This document shows positions 12,630 through 25,039 of a stretch of DNA of 64,000 nucleotides, one piece after another. The stretch is from Dryobates pubescens (taxonomy: Eukaryota; Chordata; Aves; Piciformes; Picidae): assembly GCF_014839835.1 (NCBI RefSeq), contig NC_071632.1, forward strand, positions 19,176,487 to 19,240,486. Reading direction: 5' to 3'. The first letter of the stretch is position 1, and each line of letters opens with the position of its first letter. The notes beneath the pieces are model-generated. The model made no database searches, was not told where the DNA came from, and saw only the letters and a program-made list of their open reading frames with translations. The translations under genes were made by a program, and so were the position numbers.

Positions 12630-12880
12630 CTACCCCAGCACCACCAAACCCTACACAAGCACCACTGAGCCTTGCACCAGCACCACCAAACCCTACACAA
12701 GCACCACTGAGCCTTGCACCAGCACCACCAAACCACCTGCACCAAACCCTGCACAGCCACCACTGAACCTTGCACCAGCACCACCAAACCAACTGCACAC
12801 CTCCTGCACCAAACCCTGCACAGCCTCCACTGAACCCTACCCCAGCACAGACAAGCCCTGCATCCCCACAGCCAAGCTGC
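12630..12880. repeat. CA-rich minisatellite, unit about 42 bp, degenerate
   Basis: Motifs such as CACCACCAAACCCTACACAA and ACTGAGCCTTGCACCAG alternate, with decaying fidelity towards the right. The flanks are unique sequence. Confidence 0.8.
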
Positions 12881-13139
12881 ACAGCCCCCCCCATCAAACC
12901 CCCAGCCCCCCCAGCCGCCCCAGCCCATGATGTCCTGAATTTGGGACCATGGGGCTGAGCCTTTGCCATAGTCTCATCCTGCCCCTGCACAGGGCTAAGG
13001 CAGACAATTCCTCAGCCTTCCTGCCTGACCCCTCCTACCAAAGGATGGAGCCAGCTGGTCCCTGCTGCCCTCACCCCACATGGTGCCAGGAGGCCTTGGC
13101 TGCAGCCAGGTGCTCTCAGAGGAGTGTCCCATGGTGACA

Positions 13140-13783
13140 GCACCTTCCTTGCTGCAGCAAGGCTGTATCAAGAAGAGTGTAGCCAACAGGGTCAAGGGAG
13201 GTTCTCCTTCCCCCCTGCCCCGGTGAGGCTTCATCTAGAGGACTGGGTTCAGCTCTGGGCTCCCCAGCTCTGCTTGAAAGGGTCCAGCAAAGAGCTACAA
13301 AGACATTTAGGGGACTGGAACATCTCTCTTATGAAGAAAGGCTGAGGGACTTGGGGCTTTCTAGCCTAAAGAAGAGCAGACTGAGGTGGGGGGCTCCTCT
13401 CAGTGCTGATCAGTACTTACAGGTTGGGTGTCAGGAGGATGGGGCCAGGCTTTTTTCAGTGGTGCCCAGTGACAGGACAAGAGGTAATGGGCACAAACAA
13501 AACTAAACATAAGAAGGAACTTCTTCACTTTGAGGGCAGTGGAGCCCTGGAACAGGCTGCCCAGAGAGGTGGTGGAGTCTCCATCTCTGGAGTCATTCAG
13601 AACTTGCCTGGATGCCATCCTGTGCAACCTAGAATCAGAATTGTTAGGGTTGGAAGGGACCTCAAGGATCATCTAATTCTCCCTCTGCCATGGCCCCTGC
13701 TGTAGGTGAACCTGCTCTGGCAGGGGGGGTTGGACTAGACAATCTCCAGAGGTCCCTTCCAATCCCTGTCATTCAGTGATGGT
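13140..13783 (+). mobile_element. CR1 LINE, sense, with a short antisense CR1 end inside
   Basis: The sense copy spans the ORF2 C-terminus and 3' UTR. Between about 13625 and 13700 an antisense CR1 terminus (GTTAGGGTTGGAAGGGACC) interrupts it. The sense copy then resumes and ends near TCATTCAGTGATG. This implies a nested insertion. Confidence 0.75.
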
Positions 13784-15464
13784 GTAATTGCCCTCCTGGA
13801 CACAGAGCTCCCTCCCCACAGGAGAGCCTCAACCCTTCATGAGCACACAGGGCTGAGCAGGTCCCAAGGGGGGGCTTGAGAAGCCAGCAGCCTGTTGTGC
13901 CTCAGGATGAGTGCACATGCTGCTTTGCAACAGGTTGGTCCAGGGAATGAGCAGCAATAAAAAGCTGGAGGGAAGAAAGGGAAATATTGAATGCAGCTGT
14001 GAAAACAGAGATGAAACCCCTCTGAGCCTGCAGCCTCCCTGGGCCGAGGCAGCAGCCTGCCAGCAGCAATTCCTCTTCCCACCTCCAGCCAGCAGATATT
14101 TTTCATGAATGAGCACGTTGAAGAGGAAGGGGAAGGGTGGGGAGATGCAGCAGGAGGGGGTGGCCAGCCCTTCCATGCCTTTTACACAGGGGAACCTCTG
14201 GAGTTCACGGAGGGGTAGGGCCATGGGGCTGAGCCAGCGATGCTCCAGTGCCCGAGGCTGATCCACGGCCTCAGGCAGGCAGCTGGAGGAGGTTTCTCTC
14301 TTTTCTTACACAACAGGCTGGGCCTGGAGGTTGAGATCTTCCCAGGACAGCTGCAGGCACGTGGGTGCACGTTGTGCTAGCAAAGGGAGGCTGGAGTGCA
14401 TGCTGCTCTGCTCACACCAACCCCCACACCACCCACGGGCGTGTGGTGGGCTCCTGATGCCAGGGCAGTCACCCCTGGCATCCCTGGGGCTTGCACACCT
14501 CCAGACCTTGGCTGTTTCTCAAGCAGGGATGCATGAAGCTGCCCTGTGAGGCTGGGGGTTGGACACAGAGGGTGCTGCAGTCCCACTTTAATCCACAAGG
14601 ATACCAAAAACTCCCCCAGGACAGGCAGCCAGCCCCTTCCTCATCCCCCAGGCTGGTGCTCACATTTCTGTCCTCCATGAGCCCCCAGCAGCTCAGGGCT
14701 GGCTCAGCCTCCTCTGCTGAGTTTGAAGAGGATGGACATCACCATGCAAAGAGAGCAAGCCCTGATCCTCCTTCATTGTGTGACAAGTAGCCCTTAGGAA
14801 TGCCAAGCCAGGGGCTCAGACCTGTGCTCTTGGCTCTGATGGGCACCCAGCCCACCACATTTTGGTATTCCAGGAGACACCTTGGAAAATGTCTGCAGTC
14901 AGTGGCTGCAATTAGTGTCCAGAAGCTGGGGAAAGAAGATGAAGCTGTGGGAAGCTCTTCTTGAGAAGTCACTCTTTCCATCTCTGGTTCTTTCCCTCCC
15001 TTCCTTTCCAAGTCATCCTCCCTACAGAAATAAATCAGAAACCACAGCACCATCTGTGTTTCTGAGAAGCATCAAGAAGGGAACAACTGAAGGGGTGGAA
15101 CCCAACACTTCAGCTTCTCTTCTGCAGCACCCTGTCAGATGGGCTGCTGTGCACACAGATGGAGAAGGTAAAGCCCTGTGGGCCATGTGTGCAGCCATGA
15201 GGAACTGGAGCCAGAGGGGCAGAGTCCCACAGGTGGTACCTGATGCACTGAGCCATGATAAACACAGGGCCTGTGAGCTGCCTTGCATCAGCTGACAGAT
15301 CTTCCTCCCTTGTTAGCTTTCTTTCCCCTGCCTACTTTTTGGGTCCCTGCTGACTTCAAAGCCCAGAAGCCTTCACCTCAACCCTCTGGAGCCAGTGTCA
15401 GTGCTGCTTGGCCAACTCTCTGCTGTCTCTAGGGTGACACCAGACAGAACTGAGCAGAGCACTC
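13784..15464. other. Gene-free stretch of 1.7 kb
   Basis: It is unique sequence with no repeat family recognised. A 137-codon plus-strand frame at 14882-15295 has no motif I know and no splice context that helps. Confidence 0.4.
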
Positions 15465-15616
15465 CTACCTCTTCCATCCCTGGAGATACTAAAGGTCAAT
15501 CTTGATGGGGCCCTGAGTAGCCTGATGCAGCTGGAGATATCCCTGCCCAGTGCAGGGGAGTTGGGCAAGATGACCTTCAAGGGTCCCTTCCAACCCAATG
15601 CATTCTGTGGTTCTAA
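15465..15616 (+). mobile_element. CR1 3' end, sense
   Basis: It starts within the last ORF2 codons (CCATCCCTGGAGATACTAAA) and ends CATTCTGTGGTTCTA. Confidence 0.75.
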
Positions 15617-15679
15617 GCTTTCCACCTCTCCCAAAGGCCACAGCACCAGGGAGATGTGGATTTGCCTTCTGTCTAGCAG

Positions 15680-15788
15680 CTGGATGCAGCCTTGAGCAAC
15701 CTGGTCAAGAGGAAGGTGTCCCTGCCCGGGCAGGGGGGTTGGAACTGGATGATCTTTAAGGTCCCTTCCAAGCCAACCCATTCCATGG
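15680..15788 (+). mobile_element. CR1 3' end, sense, very short
   Basis: About 110 bp of 3' UTR, ending CCAACCCATTCCATGG. It lies 60 bp after the previous copy in the same orientation. Confidence 0.7.
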
Positions 15789-16319
15789 CCTCACCACCTG
15801 CAGAACTGCAGATCCAGACCCCAAACAGCCCCTGCTCTGCTTGCTGCCCATTCTGAAGGTCCTCACTCCATCCCTGTTCCAGAAATCCAGCTGACCCAAG
15901 TGGGTTTTCTCCTTTGGCTGGAGCTCTCCTTTTCTGCTCTTGATTTAATTGCCCAGCTGCAGTGGCCAAGAGTTTCCAAAAGCTGGCAGCAAATGAAAGA
16001 GTCTGGGCAGGAGCAGAGCCCAGCCCTGCCTCGGAGAGCCCAGCTCCTGCTTCCTGCCAGCCATCCTCAGCCAGCCACTGAGGGCAAGGAAAAAAGCCTT
16101 TGGGTCTTCCCAACCACTAAATCACCTTGTTGGTGAACTACACCTAGTTCCACCTATTGAAATGACAGCAACAGGCTCCATGCCACGGGAAGTGACCCCT
16201 CTGGTGTCGCCCAGGCTGCTGGAAGCGCTGCTGACAGCCCAGCCTTGGCCACCACTGCTCGTTTCCAGGGGTGTTTGCTGGAGCTGGAGCCAGGCAGGGG
16301 CTGAAGGGATTGCAGATGG

Positions 16320-16885
16320 GATCACAGAATCAATGAGGTTGGAAAACACCTCAGAGATCACCAAGTCCAACCTGTCACCCAACACCTCCTGATTACAAAA
16401 CCATGGCTCTGAGTGCCACATCCAATCCCCTCTTGAACGCCTCCAGGGATGGGGACTCCACCACCTCCCTGGGCAGCACATTCCAATGGCTAACAACTCT
16501 CTCAGTGAAGAACTTTCTCCTCACCTCCAGCCTAAACCTCCCCTGGCACAGCTTGAGACTGTGTCCTCTTGTTCTGGTGCTGGATGCCTGGGAGAAGAGA
16601 CCAAGCCCCACCTGGCCACAACCTCCCTTCAGGGAGTTGGAGAGAGCAAGAAGGTCTCCCCTGAGCCTCCTCTTCTGCAGGCTAAGCAACCCCAGCTCCC
16701 TCAGCCTCTCCTCACAGGGCTGTGCTCCAGACCCCTCCCCAGCTTTGTTGCCCTTCTCTGGACACCTTCCAGCATCTCAACATCTTTCCTAAACTGAGGA
16801 GCCCAGAACTGGACACAGGACTCAAGGTGTGGCCTGAGCAGTGCTGAGCACAGGGCAGAATGACTTCCCTGCTCCTGCTGGCAGG
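16320..16885 (-). mobile_element. CR1 LINE, antisense, octamer-tail type
   Basis: From the tail (ATCACAGAATCAATGAGGTT) through the 3' UTR and ORF2 end to about 565 bp. It is the subfamily with 'GTGCCACATCCAATCCCCTC' and near-consensus in sequence. Confidence 0.92.
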
Positions 16886-16900
16886 GTTGGGCTTTTAAAG

Positions 16901-16984
16901 AATGGAATGGAATGGAATGGAATGGAATGGAATGGAATGGAATGGAATGGAATGGAATGGAATGGAATAGAATAGAACAGAACA
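16901..16984. repeat. (AATGG)13 microsatellite at a CR1 terminus
   Basis: Thirteen near-perfect AATGG units (16901-16965) grade into AATAG and AACAG units and then directly into the antisense CR1 3' end. The position shows that the array grew from the pentamer tail of that CR1. Confidence 0.95.
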
Positions 16985-17165
16985 GATCAGGTTGGAAGAG
17001 ACCTTTGAGATCATCCAGTCCAACCTATCACCCAGCACCATCTGATCAACTAAACCATGGCACCAAGGGCCTCATCCAGGCTCTTCCTAAACCCCTCCAG
17101 GGATGGGGACTCCACCACCTCCCTGGGCAGCACATTCCAACCCAAGCCATTCTATGACTCTGTGA
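16985..17165 (-). mobile_element. CR1 3' end, antisense, fused to a sense CR1 tail
   Basis: The antisense copy runs from GATCAGGTTGGAAGAGACC to CAGCACATTCCAA near 17140. It then joins CCCAAGCCATTCTATGACTC, the terminus of a sense CR1. TTCCAA is common to both elements at the joint. Confidence 0.8.
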
Positions 17166-17734
17166 CATTTGGCCTCTCTGCTGTGTGCTGGAAGGGGATG
17201 GATGGAACCTGCACCCCTGGGCAGCTCTGGTTTTGAGCTGCAATTACTGGCAAGGAAGAGGCAAATCCTGCATTCCTCAGTGAAGGAATCTGGATGATGT
17301 CACCTCCTGCCTGGTGGCAGCAGCATTCCTGCCTTCCTCAGCTCCCTCTGGGCAGCCCCTGCCTTTGCTGCAAATATTTGGCTTGGCTTGATTTGTGGGA
17401 GCTTCCCATTAGAAGGAAGAACAGCAGGATGGACTCTCCTACTGTAAGGCTTAGTCCCTGCACCAGCACATCAGCAGGGGCCACAGGTTAATGGAGGGTC
17501 ACACAGCCCAGCCAAACCTTTACTGCTAGTAGCAGAAGAGTGTGTGTGGGGTTGTTATTTTTTCCCATCTGTGGTGCAGTGAAGACTGAGAGCCATCAGA
17601 AACCTCCTCAAACAGAAGGCTTCCTGCTCCACTGAAGCACTTCCAACCAAATTTGCTCAGTTTTCTAGCATGTGTCCCCTCTTTGGAAGCTTGTGGCTGT
17701 GCCACTAACAGTGCAGCTTTCCCTCCCTCCCTTT

Positions 17735-17764
17735 CTAGGAGGCTACACCTAGGAGGCTACACCT
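17735..17764. repeat. 15-bp tandem duplication
   Basis: The unit AGGAGGCTACACCTA occurs twice in a row. It sits just left of a CR1 copy. Confidence 0.8.
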
Positions 17765-17779
17765 AGTATCTAAAGAAGG

Positions 17780-18125
17780 GTCCAAAGCATGTCCAAAGAA
17801 GGGCAGCAAAGCTGGGGAAGGGCTCAGAGCCTTGTGAGAAGCATCTGAGGCAGTAGAGGGGAGACCCCCTGGCTTCCTACAACTCCTGAAAGGAGGTTTG
17901 GAGCCAGCTGGGGGTTGGTCTCTTCTCCCAAGGAACAAGTGAGAGGATGAGAGGAGATGGCCTCAGGTTGCCCCAGGAGAACAACATCAGGAAAAATGAC
18001 TTCCCCAGGCTGCCCTGCAGTGGAGTCCTCATCCCTGGAGGGGTTTAAAGGCAGTGCTGAGGGCCATGGCTTAGTGGTGACCTGGCAGGGCTGCATCAAT
18101 GGCTGGACCTGATGATCTCACAGAA
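17780..18125 (+). mobile_element. CR1 LINE 3' end, sense, diverged
   Basis: The order of motifs matches the ORF2 end and the 3' UTR (GGGCAGCAAAGCTGGGGAAG to GGACCTGATGATCTCACAG). Several small deletions mark it as old. Confidence 0.75.
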
Positions 18126-18591
18126 TCCTCTTGGTGGGAAGAGATGCTTGGTTGCAGCAGGAGGTTTAAAGCAAGTCAGGATCTTTCCTAATCAGTTCCC
18201 TTGGAGTAACTCAACCTTTTGCCTGCAAGGAGGCTCCCAGGAGCTGGTTCTAGGAAAAGGGTTGCAGGGGTATGGAGCAACTGTGGGGTGATGTGGAGCC
18301 AGGACCAAGTGCAGTGTAGGGCATTCTCCTCAAATGGGAAAGATCTCTCTTGGTCTCCTCCAAGACTGGCTTGAAGTACTTGGATGGGATTTAGTTGCCC
18401 CAGCTTGGGTCCTCAGCCCTCCCTGCAGCTAAACTCAACATCTGCCCAACCTCTGAGGGCTGTTGTGGGGCACAGCTCAGTCTCCAGCTCCTCTAGATTT
18501 CCCTGAGGCCACAAGCACGCCTTGCCCAAGCTGCAGCACCCTCCTGCAACACTCTCTTCCTACTTTACATTTTAACTACCCTTAAAAATAT

Positions 18592-18700
18592 CACAGAATC
18601 ACAGAAAGGTTTGGGGTGGAAGGGACCTTAAAGACCATCTAGATCCAACCCCCCCTGCCATGGGCAAGGACACCTCCCACTGCACCCCACTGTTCATTCA
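18592..18700 (-). mobile_element. CR1 3' terminus, antisense
   Basis: It starts TCACAGAATCACAGAAAGGT and covers only the 3' UTR. Confidence 0.75.
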
Positions 18701-18734
18701 CCACTTCTCAGCACCCATGATGCTGGAGGAGGGA

Positions 18735-19470
18735 AGATCACAGCTCACAGGGTGTCAGGGGTGGAAGGGACCCGAAGAGATCATCCAGTCCAACCCCCTC
18801 CCAGAGCAGGGCCATACAATCTAGCTCAGGTCAGAGGAACACATCCAGACAGGCCTTGAAAGTCTCCAGAGAAGGAGACTCCACAACCTCTCTGGGCAGC
18901 CTCTTCCAGTACTCTGTGAGCCTCACAGTAAAGAAGTTCCTCCTTGTGTTGAGCTGGAACCTCCTGTGCTGCAGCTTCCATCCCTTGCTCCTTGTCCTCT
19001 CCCAGGGAGCAAGTGAGCAGAGCCTGTCCCCTCCCTCCTGACCCCCAGCCCTCAGAGATTTATACACATTGATTCCATCCCCTCTCAGTCTTCTCTTCTC
19101 CAGACTAAAAAGCCCCAGGTCCCTCAGCCTCTCCTCCCCAGGCAGTGCTGCAGTCCCCTCATCATCCTCATAGCCCTCTGCTGGACCCTCTCCAGCAGAT
19201 CCCTGTCCCTCTTGCACTGGGGAGCCCAGAACTGAAGGCAGCACTCAAGATGAGGTCTCCCCAGGGCAGAGTAGAGGGGGAGGAAAGCTCCCTGGATCTG
19301 CTGGACACACTCTTCTTAATACACCCCAGGAGCCCATTGGCCTTCTTGGCCAGCAGGGCACATTGCTGGACCCAAGCAGAGGGGTCAGGAACTGCTCATC
19401 AGCTGGACATCATGGCAGATGGAGAGATTGCTCCTTGTGCCCCCAGACCAATCCACTGCTGGCATCTGAA
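18735..19470 (-). mobile_element. CR1 LINE, antisense, about 730 bp
   Basis: One of the longest CR1 fragments. From the complement it encodes [20 protein letters not shown] and [20 protein letters not shown]. It belongs to an older subfamily than the 16320 copy. Confidence 0.88.
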
Positions 19471-20302
19471 GCAGACCTGGCTCAGAGCTCAGCTGCAGGG
19501 CTGGGGGGAGAGGGACAGTCCTGCCTCTCAGTGGGAAATGTTAGAAGGGCAGGGTGGGTGGTGGGTTTTGGGGGGGGGGTGAGACATCTGTGAGCTTGGA
19601 TTACTCCAAACTGCACAGATGCTGCTGGGACCTCGTTCAAGTCACTGAGCCAGGGTTCAGTAAAGGTGCAGTGAGGGGGTTGGGGGTGGAAGCAAGCTGC
19701 TCTGTTATCTCCACTGCAAGGTATTGCCCTGTGCCTCAGCCTGAGGAGGAGCTGCTTGGTTAATAACAAGAAGCACATTTCAGCAGCTGGGTTTGGAGGT
19801 TTCCCAAGCTGCTGCCTCTTGCATCTGCTGAACATCTTGTTCTGCCAGGACAGGGAGGCTGTGAGCACGGACCACAGCCCCAGGCATCCTGCTCTGGCTC
19901 TCTTGGTGCCAACTATGTCCTTCACTGGCATAACAGCTAGAGCTGGCTGGATCCCCACTGTGCTGAGGGGTGAAATCACCTCTCCTGCCCCATGGGGACT
20001 GCAGGCTGCAGCAGCAAGGCAGAAGGCCAAGGATTTCACAGAGCAGCCCAAGCCCCAAACTGACCCTTCTCCTCAGCAGGGCTTGCTGGGGTTTAAGCCC
20101 CAGTGAGAAGAGGTTTCAAGGAAGGTCTCAAACCACACATAAACTGCAACCTGCCAACAGGAACAGCCTAAAACCACTCCCTGTAAAGCCCTCAGTGCAG
20201 TTCACCCTCACCAGAACCAGGAAAACCTGCTGGAATGGCTCAAAAAGCACCCTGGGATGCCAGGAGGCTCCAGAGCCACAAGGAATAGACTAGAATTGTT
20301 TT
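19471..20302. other. Unique intergenic sequence
   Basis: It contains a short G run (19570-19579) but no gene or repeat family I can name. Confidence 0.4.
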
Positions 20303-20592
20303 GCAAGGAATAGAGTGAACCAGGTTGGAAGAGACCTTGAGATCATCCAGTCCAACCTATCACCCAGCACCATCTAATCAATCAAACCATGGCACCAAGC
20401 ACCCCATCCAGGCTCCTCCTAAACACCTCCAGGGATGGTGACTCCACCACCTCCCTGGGCAGCACATCCCAATGGCCAATCTCTCTTGCTGGGAAGAACT
20501 TCTTCCTAACATCCAGCCTAAACCTCCCCTGGCACAGCTTGAGACTGTGTCCTCTTGTTCTGGTGCTGGTTGCCTGGGAGAAGAGGCCAAGA
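20303..20592 (-). mobile_element. CR1 3' end, antisense, pentamer-tail type
   Basis: The tail AGGAATAGAGTGAACCAGG leads into the 3' UTR and the ORF2 end. The copy is cut off in the stretch encoding [11 protein letters not shown]. Confidence 0.9.
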
Positions 20593-20825
20593 TGCAGCAG
20601 AGAGGGAGATGTGTGGTGCAAAAGCTTGCAGGAGAGCAGCTGCTTGGAGCAGAGCTTCCTCCTCCTCCCAGCTCAAGATCCCCAGGTGAGCTCTGCTCAT
20701 GGAGGGCTAAATAAATGATCTCCATGCCCAAAGCTGTCCTGGCCAGCATGTGAAACCTCATGTGAGACAGTGCTGCTTGCAGAAAGCTGATGACTTCTCC
20801 CTGCTGCTCTTCTGACCTGGCTGCA

Positions 20826-20852
20826 CCCATCTCATCTCATCTCATCTCATTT
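20826..20852. repeat. (CATCT)n microsatellite, about five units
   Basis: CATCTCATCTCATCTCAT is followed by a variant unit. It lies in unique sequence. Confidence 0.85.
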
Positions 20853-20968
20853 CCCAGGGCATCTCCCTCTGCTAGAACCTTACACACAGCTGGTGTCTTG
20901 CAAAGCAGCTTCAGAAGTGCCCCATGGACACCACAACCTCCTGCACTTGCTACCAGAGCTCCCACAGA

Positions 20969-21165
20969 GTAGTTTTGGGTTGGAAGGGATCTTTAGCAGT
21001 CATCTAGTCCAACTCCCTGCAATAAGCAGGGACATCTTCAGCTAGAACAGGCTGCTCAGGTGACCTCCAATGTCTCCAGGCATGGGGCCACCACTCCCTG
21101 CCTGGGCAATCTGTTCCAGTGCTCCACAGCCTCCTCAGTAAGGAACTTCTTCCTGATGTTTCTGT
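20969..21165 (-). mobile_element. CR1 3' end, antisense, old
   Basis: From GTTTTGGGTTGGAAGGGATC through GCAGGGACATCTTCAGC to the stretch encoding WNRLPRQGV on the complement. Confidence 0.75.
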
Positions 21166-22634
21166 GATCTCCAGACAGAGGCAGCCTCAGCAGTGTACAA
21201 CACCCCAGAGCAAACCCTACAGCAGCCCAGAGGGCTGAGAAGGGGCAGGTCTGGAGCAGCCTCATGCAGGGTCCAGCCCTAGCTCTGCCCTTCCTGCCAT
21301 GGGTCCTACCTGCCAAAAGACCAAGAGTGCAGCAGCACAGCCAGCATCAGCCCCAGGCCACCTCCCAGGCCAAGGGGGAAGGCACAGCCATGCTCCCCCT
21401 CTCCCAAAATCACAGCAGCATGCAACCCCCTCTGCCCCAGGGAGGGCCAGGAGAGCTTTGCTCACCTCTCCACTCACATGGCTGTGTTGAGCAGGTCTCC
21501 ATACCTTGGCTGCAGCAGCTGGACATCTCATGCTTCAGCAAACCAGCACTCCCCACTGAACACTCTGTCTATCCTGTGCAAAATTCTGGGTCCATTCAGC
21601 CAGGAGAGGAAGCTGTAGCTGATCTCTTCTCACCCATCTCTCCCTGGCCCCACAGCAAGAAAAATGCTTTGTCCAGGCAGTTTGCAGCCTGAGAGTGACC
21701 ACCCCCTGCAAAGCCAAGCCAGGCACACAACAAAGCCCCATTGAAAGGCAGCCTTCCTCTGGGTGCCCTTGGAGAAGTGGCTACATGAGCAGCTCCTCCC
21801 AACTGCTCTGGCAGCTGGAGCATCTCTCCAGCCAGCAGGCTTCCCCTCAGCCCCAAAGCTAATGGGCTGTGACATCCCAGAGGACCTCAAACACCCACAT
21901 GTGAGCAACCAAAAGCAGCCTGTGGGGCCTGGCTGCTGGGATCAGCAGAGGGTCCTGGCCCTGGTAGTCCTGGGAGACCCAACCACAAGCCCAGGAGAAG
22001 CCACACTGCCAAATGAAGTTCTTCCTGCAAGAGGGATTGCTCTGCAATGCCCATGGTGGCCTCTTTTCCCTCTCTCCTCCCCTCCTCTCCTCTCCCATCC
22101 CTTCATTTGTATTAGCTTAATCTGTTGTGACTTGAGTCTCTGCAGAGCTGGGGCTGGCTCACAGCTTCCCTGGAGCCACGAGGTGCTCCCATCCCACCCC
22201 AGCCATCACAAGAGGGGAGCAAAGGGCTGTGCTCTGCTGCTGCTGCTGCTGCTGCAAGCCCCTGAGGCAGCTGGCAGCACTTGCAGGGGCCACTGGGTCA
22301 CCCAGGCGCTGCCAGGGTGAGAGGGACACGGGCTGCTCTTGCATCACCTCACCAGAGAGTGGCTCCTCCCTGGGGCAAGGGGAGCTGCTTGCCCTGGGAA
22401 GGAAAGGAGGAACATTCATCTTGTGCTGGACCCAGTTAACTATTTCTGTCTGGGAAGGCAGAGGAAAGGGCTGGGCAGAGCAGGAGCAACACTATTGTCC
22501 TGGCAGGAAGAAGAGACAAAAAGAAACAAGCAAAAGGGCTAACAAAAACGTGCCTGGAGGCCTTTGGCTCAGGCTCAGGTCTGAGCCACCAGCAGCTTCC
22601 CAAAGCAGAAGCTTCCGGACCCAGGGCAGGGCTT
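21166..22634. other. Gene-free stretch of 1.5 kb
   Basis: Unique sequence. A short (CTG)5 run near 22233 is the only repeat seen. Confidence 0.4.
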
Positions 22635-22687
22635 GGGCTGGAGGATCTCAAAGGTCTTTTCCAACCTGGTTAATTCTGTTCTATTCA
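22635..22687 (+). mobile_element. CR1 3' terminus only, sense
   Basis: About 50 bp: GGATCTCAAAGGTCTTTTCC to TAATTCTGTTCTATTC. It is an extreme 5' truncation. Confidence 0.7.
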
Positions 22688-22842
22688 GGGTGATCTCCAG
22701 GGGTGAAACCGGTGGAGGACATCACTTTAGGGTCATGGCTTGGATTAACTCTGCACTGGCTCAGGAACAAGGGATTTCAGCACCCAAAGCAGCCTGTGGC
22801 TGGAAGGCACATTCCTGCAGCCTTTTCCTGTGCTTTTCATGG

Positions 22843-23437
22843 AATCACAGAATCTGAGAGGTTGGAGGGGACCTGCAGAGATCATGCAGTCCAACCCCCC
22901 TGCCAGAGCAGCATCACCCAGGGGAGTCCACACAGGAAGGCATCCAGGGGGGGTTGGAAAGTCTCCAGAGAAGGAGACTCCACAACCCCCCTGGGCAGCC
23001 TGCTCCAGGGCTCTGTCAGCCTCACTGTAAAGAAGCTTCTCCTCATGTTGAGCTGAAACCTTCTCTGTTCAGTTTGTCTCCATTGTTCCTTGGCTTATTG
23101 CTGTGCACCACTGGAAAGAGCTTGGCCCTCTCCACTTGCCCCCCACCCCTCAGCTGTTGATAGACATTGATCAGATCCCTCTCAGCCTTCTCCTCTCCAG
23201 GCTAAACAGCTCCAGAGCTCTCAGTCTCTCTTCACAGGGGAGATGCTCAAGTCCCCTAAGCATCCTCCTGGCTGTCCCTTGGACTCTCTCCAGCAGGTCT
23301 CTGTCATTGTTGAACTGGGGAGCCCAGAACTGGACACAGGATTGCAGCTGTGGTCTCAGCAGGACAGAGCAGAGGGGGAGAAGAACCTCCCCAGCCCTTC
23401 TGGCCACACTTTTCTTGCTGCCCCCCAGGATGCCATT
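22843..23437 (-). mobile_element. CR1 LINE, antisense, older subfamily
   Basis: About 600 bp from ATCACAGAATCTGAGAGGTT to the stretch encoding VARRAGEVLLPLCSVLLRPQ on the complement. The next copy begins where it stops. Confidence 0.88.
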
Positions 23438-23930
23438 CATAGAATCATAGAAGCAATAAGGTTGGAAAAGACTTCAGAGATCATCAAGTCCAACCTGTCA
23501 CCCAACACCTCATGACTAACTAAACCATGGCTTCAAGTGCCACATCCAATCCCTTTCTGAACACCTCCAGGGCTGGTGACTCCACCACCTCCCTGGGCAG
23601 CACATTCCAGTGGCCAATCTCTCTTTCTATGAAGAACTTTCTCCTCACCTCCAGCCTAAACCTCCCCTGGCACAGCTTGAGACTGTGTCCTCTTGTTCTG
23701 GTGCTGGGTGCCTGGCAGAAGAGACCAACCCCCTCCTGGCTACAACCTCCCTTCAGGGAGTTGTAGACAGCAATGAGGTCTCCCCTGAGCCTCCTCTTCT
23801 GCAGGCTAAGCAACCCCAGCTCCCTCAGCCTCTCCTCCCAGACCCCTCCCCAGCTGTGTTGCCTGTCTCTGGACACATTCCAGTGCCTCAATGTCCTTCT
23901 CAAATCGAGGGCCCCAGAAGATGGTCCATT
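23438..23930 (-). mobile_element. CR1 LINE, antisense, octamer-tail type
   Basis: The tail ATAGAATCATAGAAGCAATA starts exactly at the end of the previous copy. Near-consensus ORF2 end follows (complement: [17 protein letters not shown]). Confidence 0.9.
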
Positions 23931-25039
23931 AGGATCCCCCCAGCAGCTGGCTGGTGGCCTCACATGTGCCCTCAGTGGCTGACTGCTTTGCTGGCCTCCA
24001 GCTCGTGTTTGAGAAGCACTTTGCACACCACAGCCACTCTTGTAAAGCTCTCGGCCAAGCGTCTGCTGGAGAAGGAAGCTGTGGTCAGAAATAACAAAGC
24101 AAAGGAGCAATGCAGCCTCAGGAGACACCAGGAGCACTCAGATGCTTCTCAAAGCACCCAGCAAAGGCACAAGAGGCAAACAGAAGTTCAGCTGGATACC
24201 AAGTGAAGACGTCTCCATGACAAACACTGGCACAGAGCTGAGGCAATCTCCACCCTCAGAGATAACTCAGCTGGACAGGGCCCTGGGCAGCTTCATCCAA
24301 CATCAAACCTGGCCCCACTCCATGATCTCCTCATGTACCTTCAGCCTCTGCTGTCCTGCAGTTACACAACTCAGTGCTTGTGATTCCCACCAGTCCCTCC
24401 TTGCCCAGCAGCTCCCACACCCCTGCACTCACAACGGGGTGGCAGCTCCCCTCGGAGACTGCATGGTGAGCAAGGAGACAGAGCACTGTCTGTCCACAGG
24501 AGAGGCTGTGCAGGATGCAAATCGCCCTGTGCTGAGCCACCTCATGCCCTGGGGACAGCCCAGGACACCTGGCATGCAGCCCCAGGGTCCTCACCTTCAG
24601 GGCAAGCAGGCAGACAGCTGACTGACCACCCCAACGGCACCAAAAAATGCCCCCAGGCCCCTCTGCAGAGTCAGGGAGATAAACAAATGGCTCTGGCAAG
24701 GTTAGAGGTGAAGGAGTTAGCAGTCAGGAGACAAACAGCAACTTACCCCACATCTTAATTAATGCACAGGCTGGGGCTCCTCCATTTCTATCCATCTCCC
24801 CTCTCCTCTCCAAGCCCCAAGTTCTGCTGCTGCTGAGCTCCAACCCCACACCAGCTCCTTGCTTCCCTCTTGGCAGCAAGGAGCAGAAACCAGGTGACAG
24901 AGCACCACCACCTCCGAGCAACACAGCAGGTCAAAGGGAGCTGAGCAGCCTCAGAAACGACCCTTGAGCTGCTTGGCTGCCCCTTGGGTGGAAGAGCTCC
25001 AAAGCAAAGAGCAGTTCCGGGAGGGGAGAGCCCTCTGCA
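23931..25039. other. Unique intergenic sequence
   Basis: No gene, CR1 or CpG patch recognised. Confidence 0.4.
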
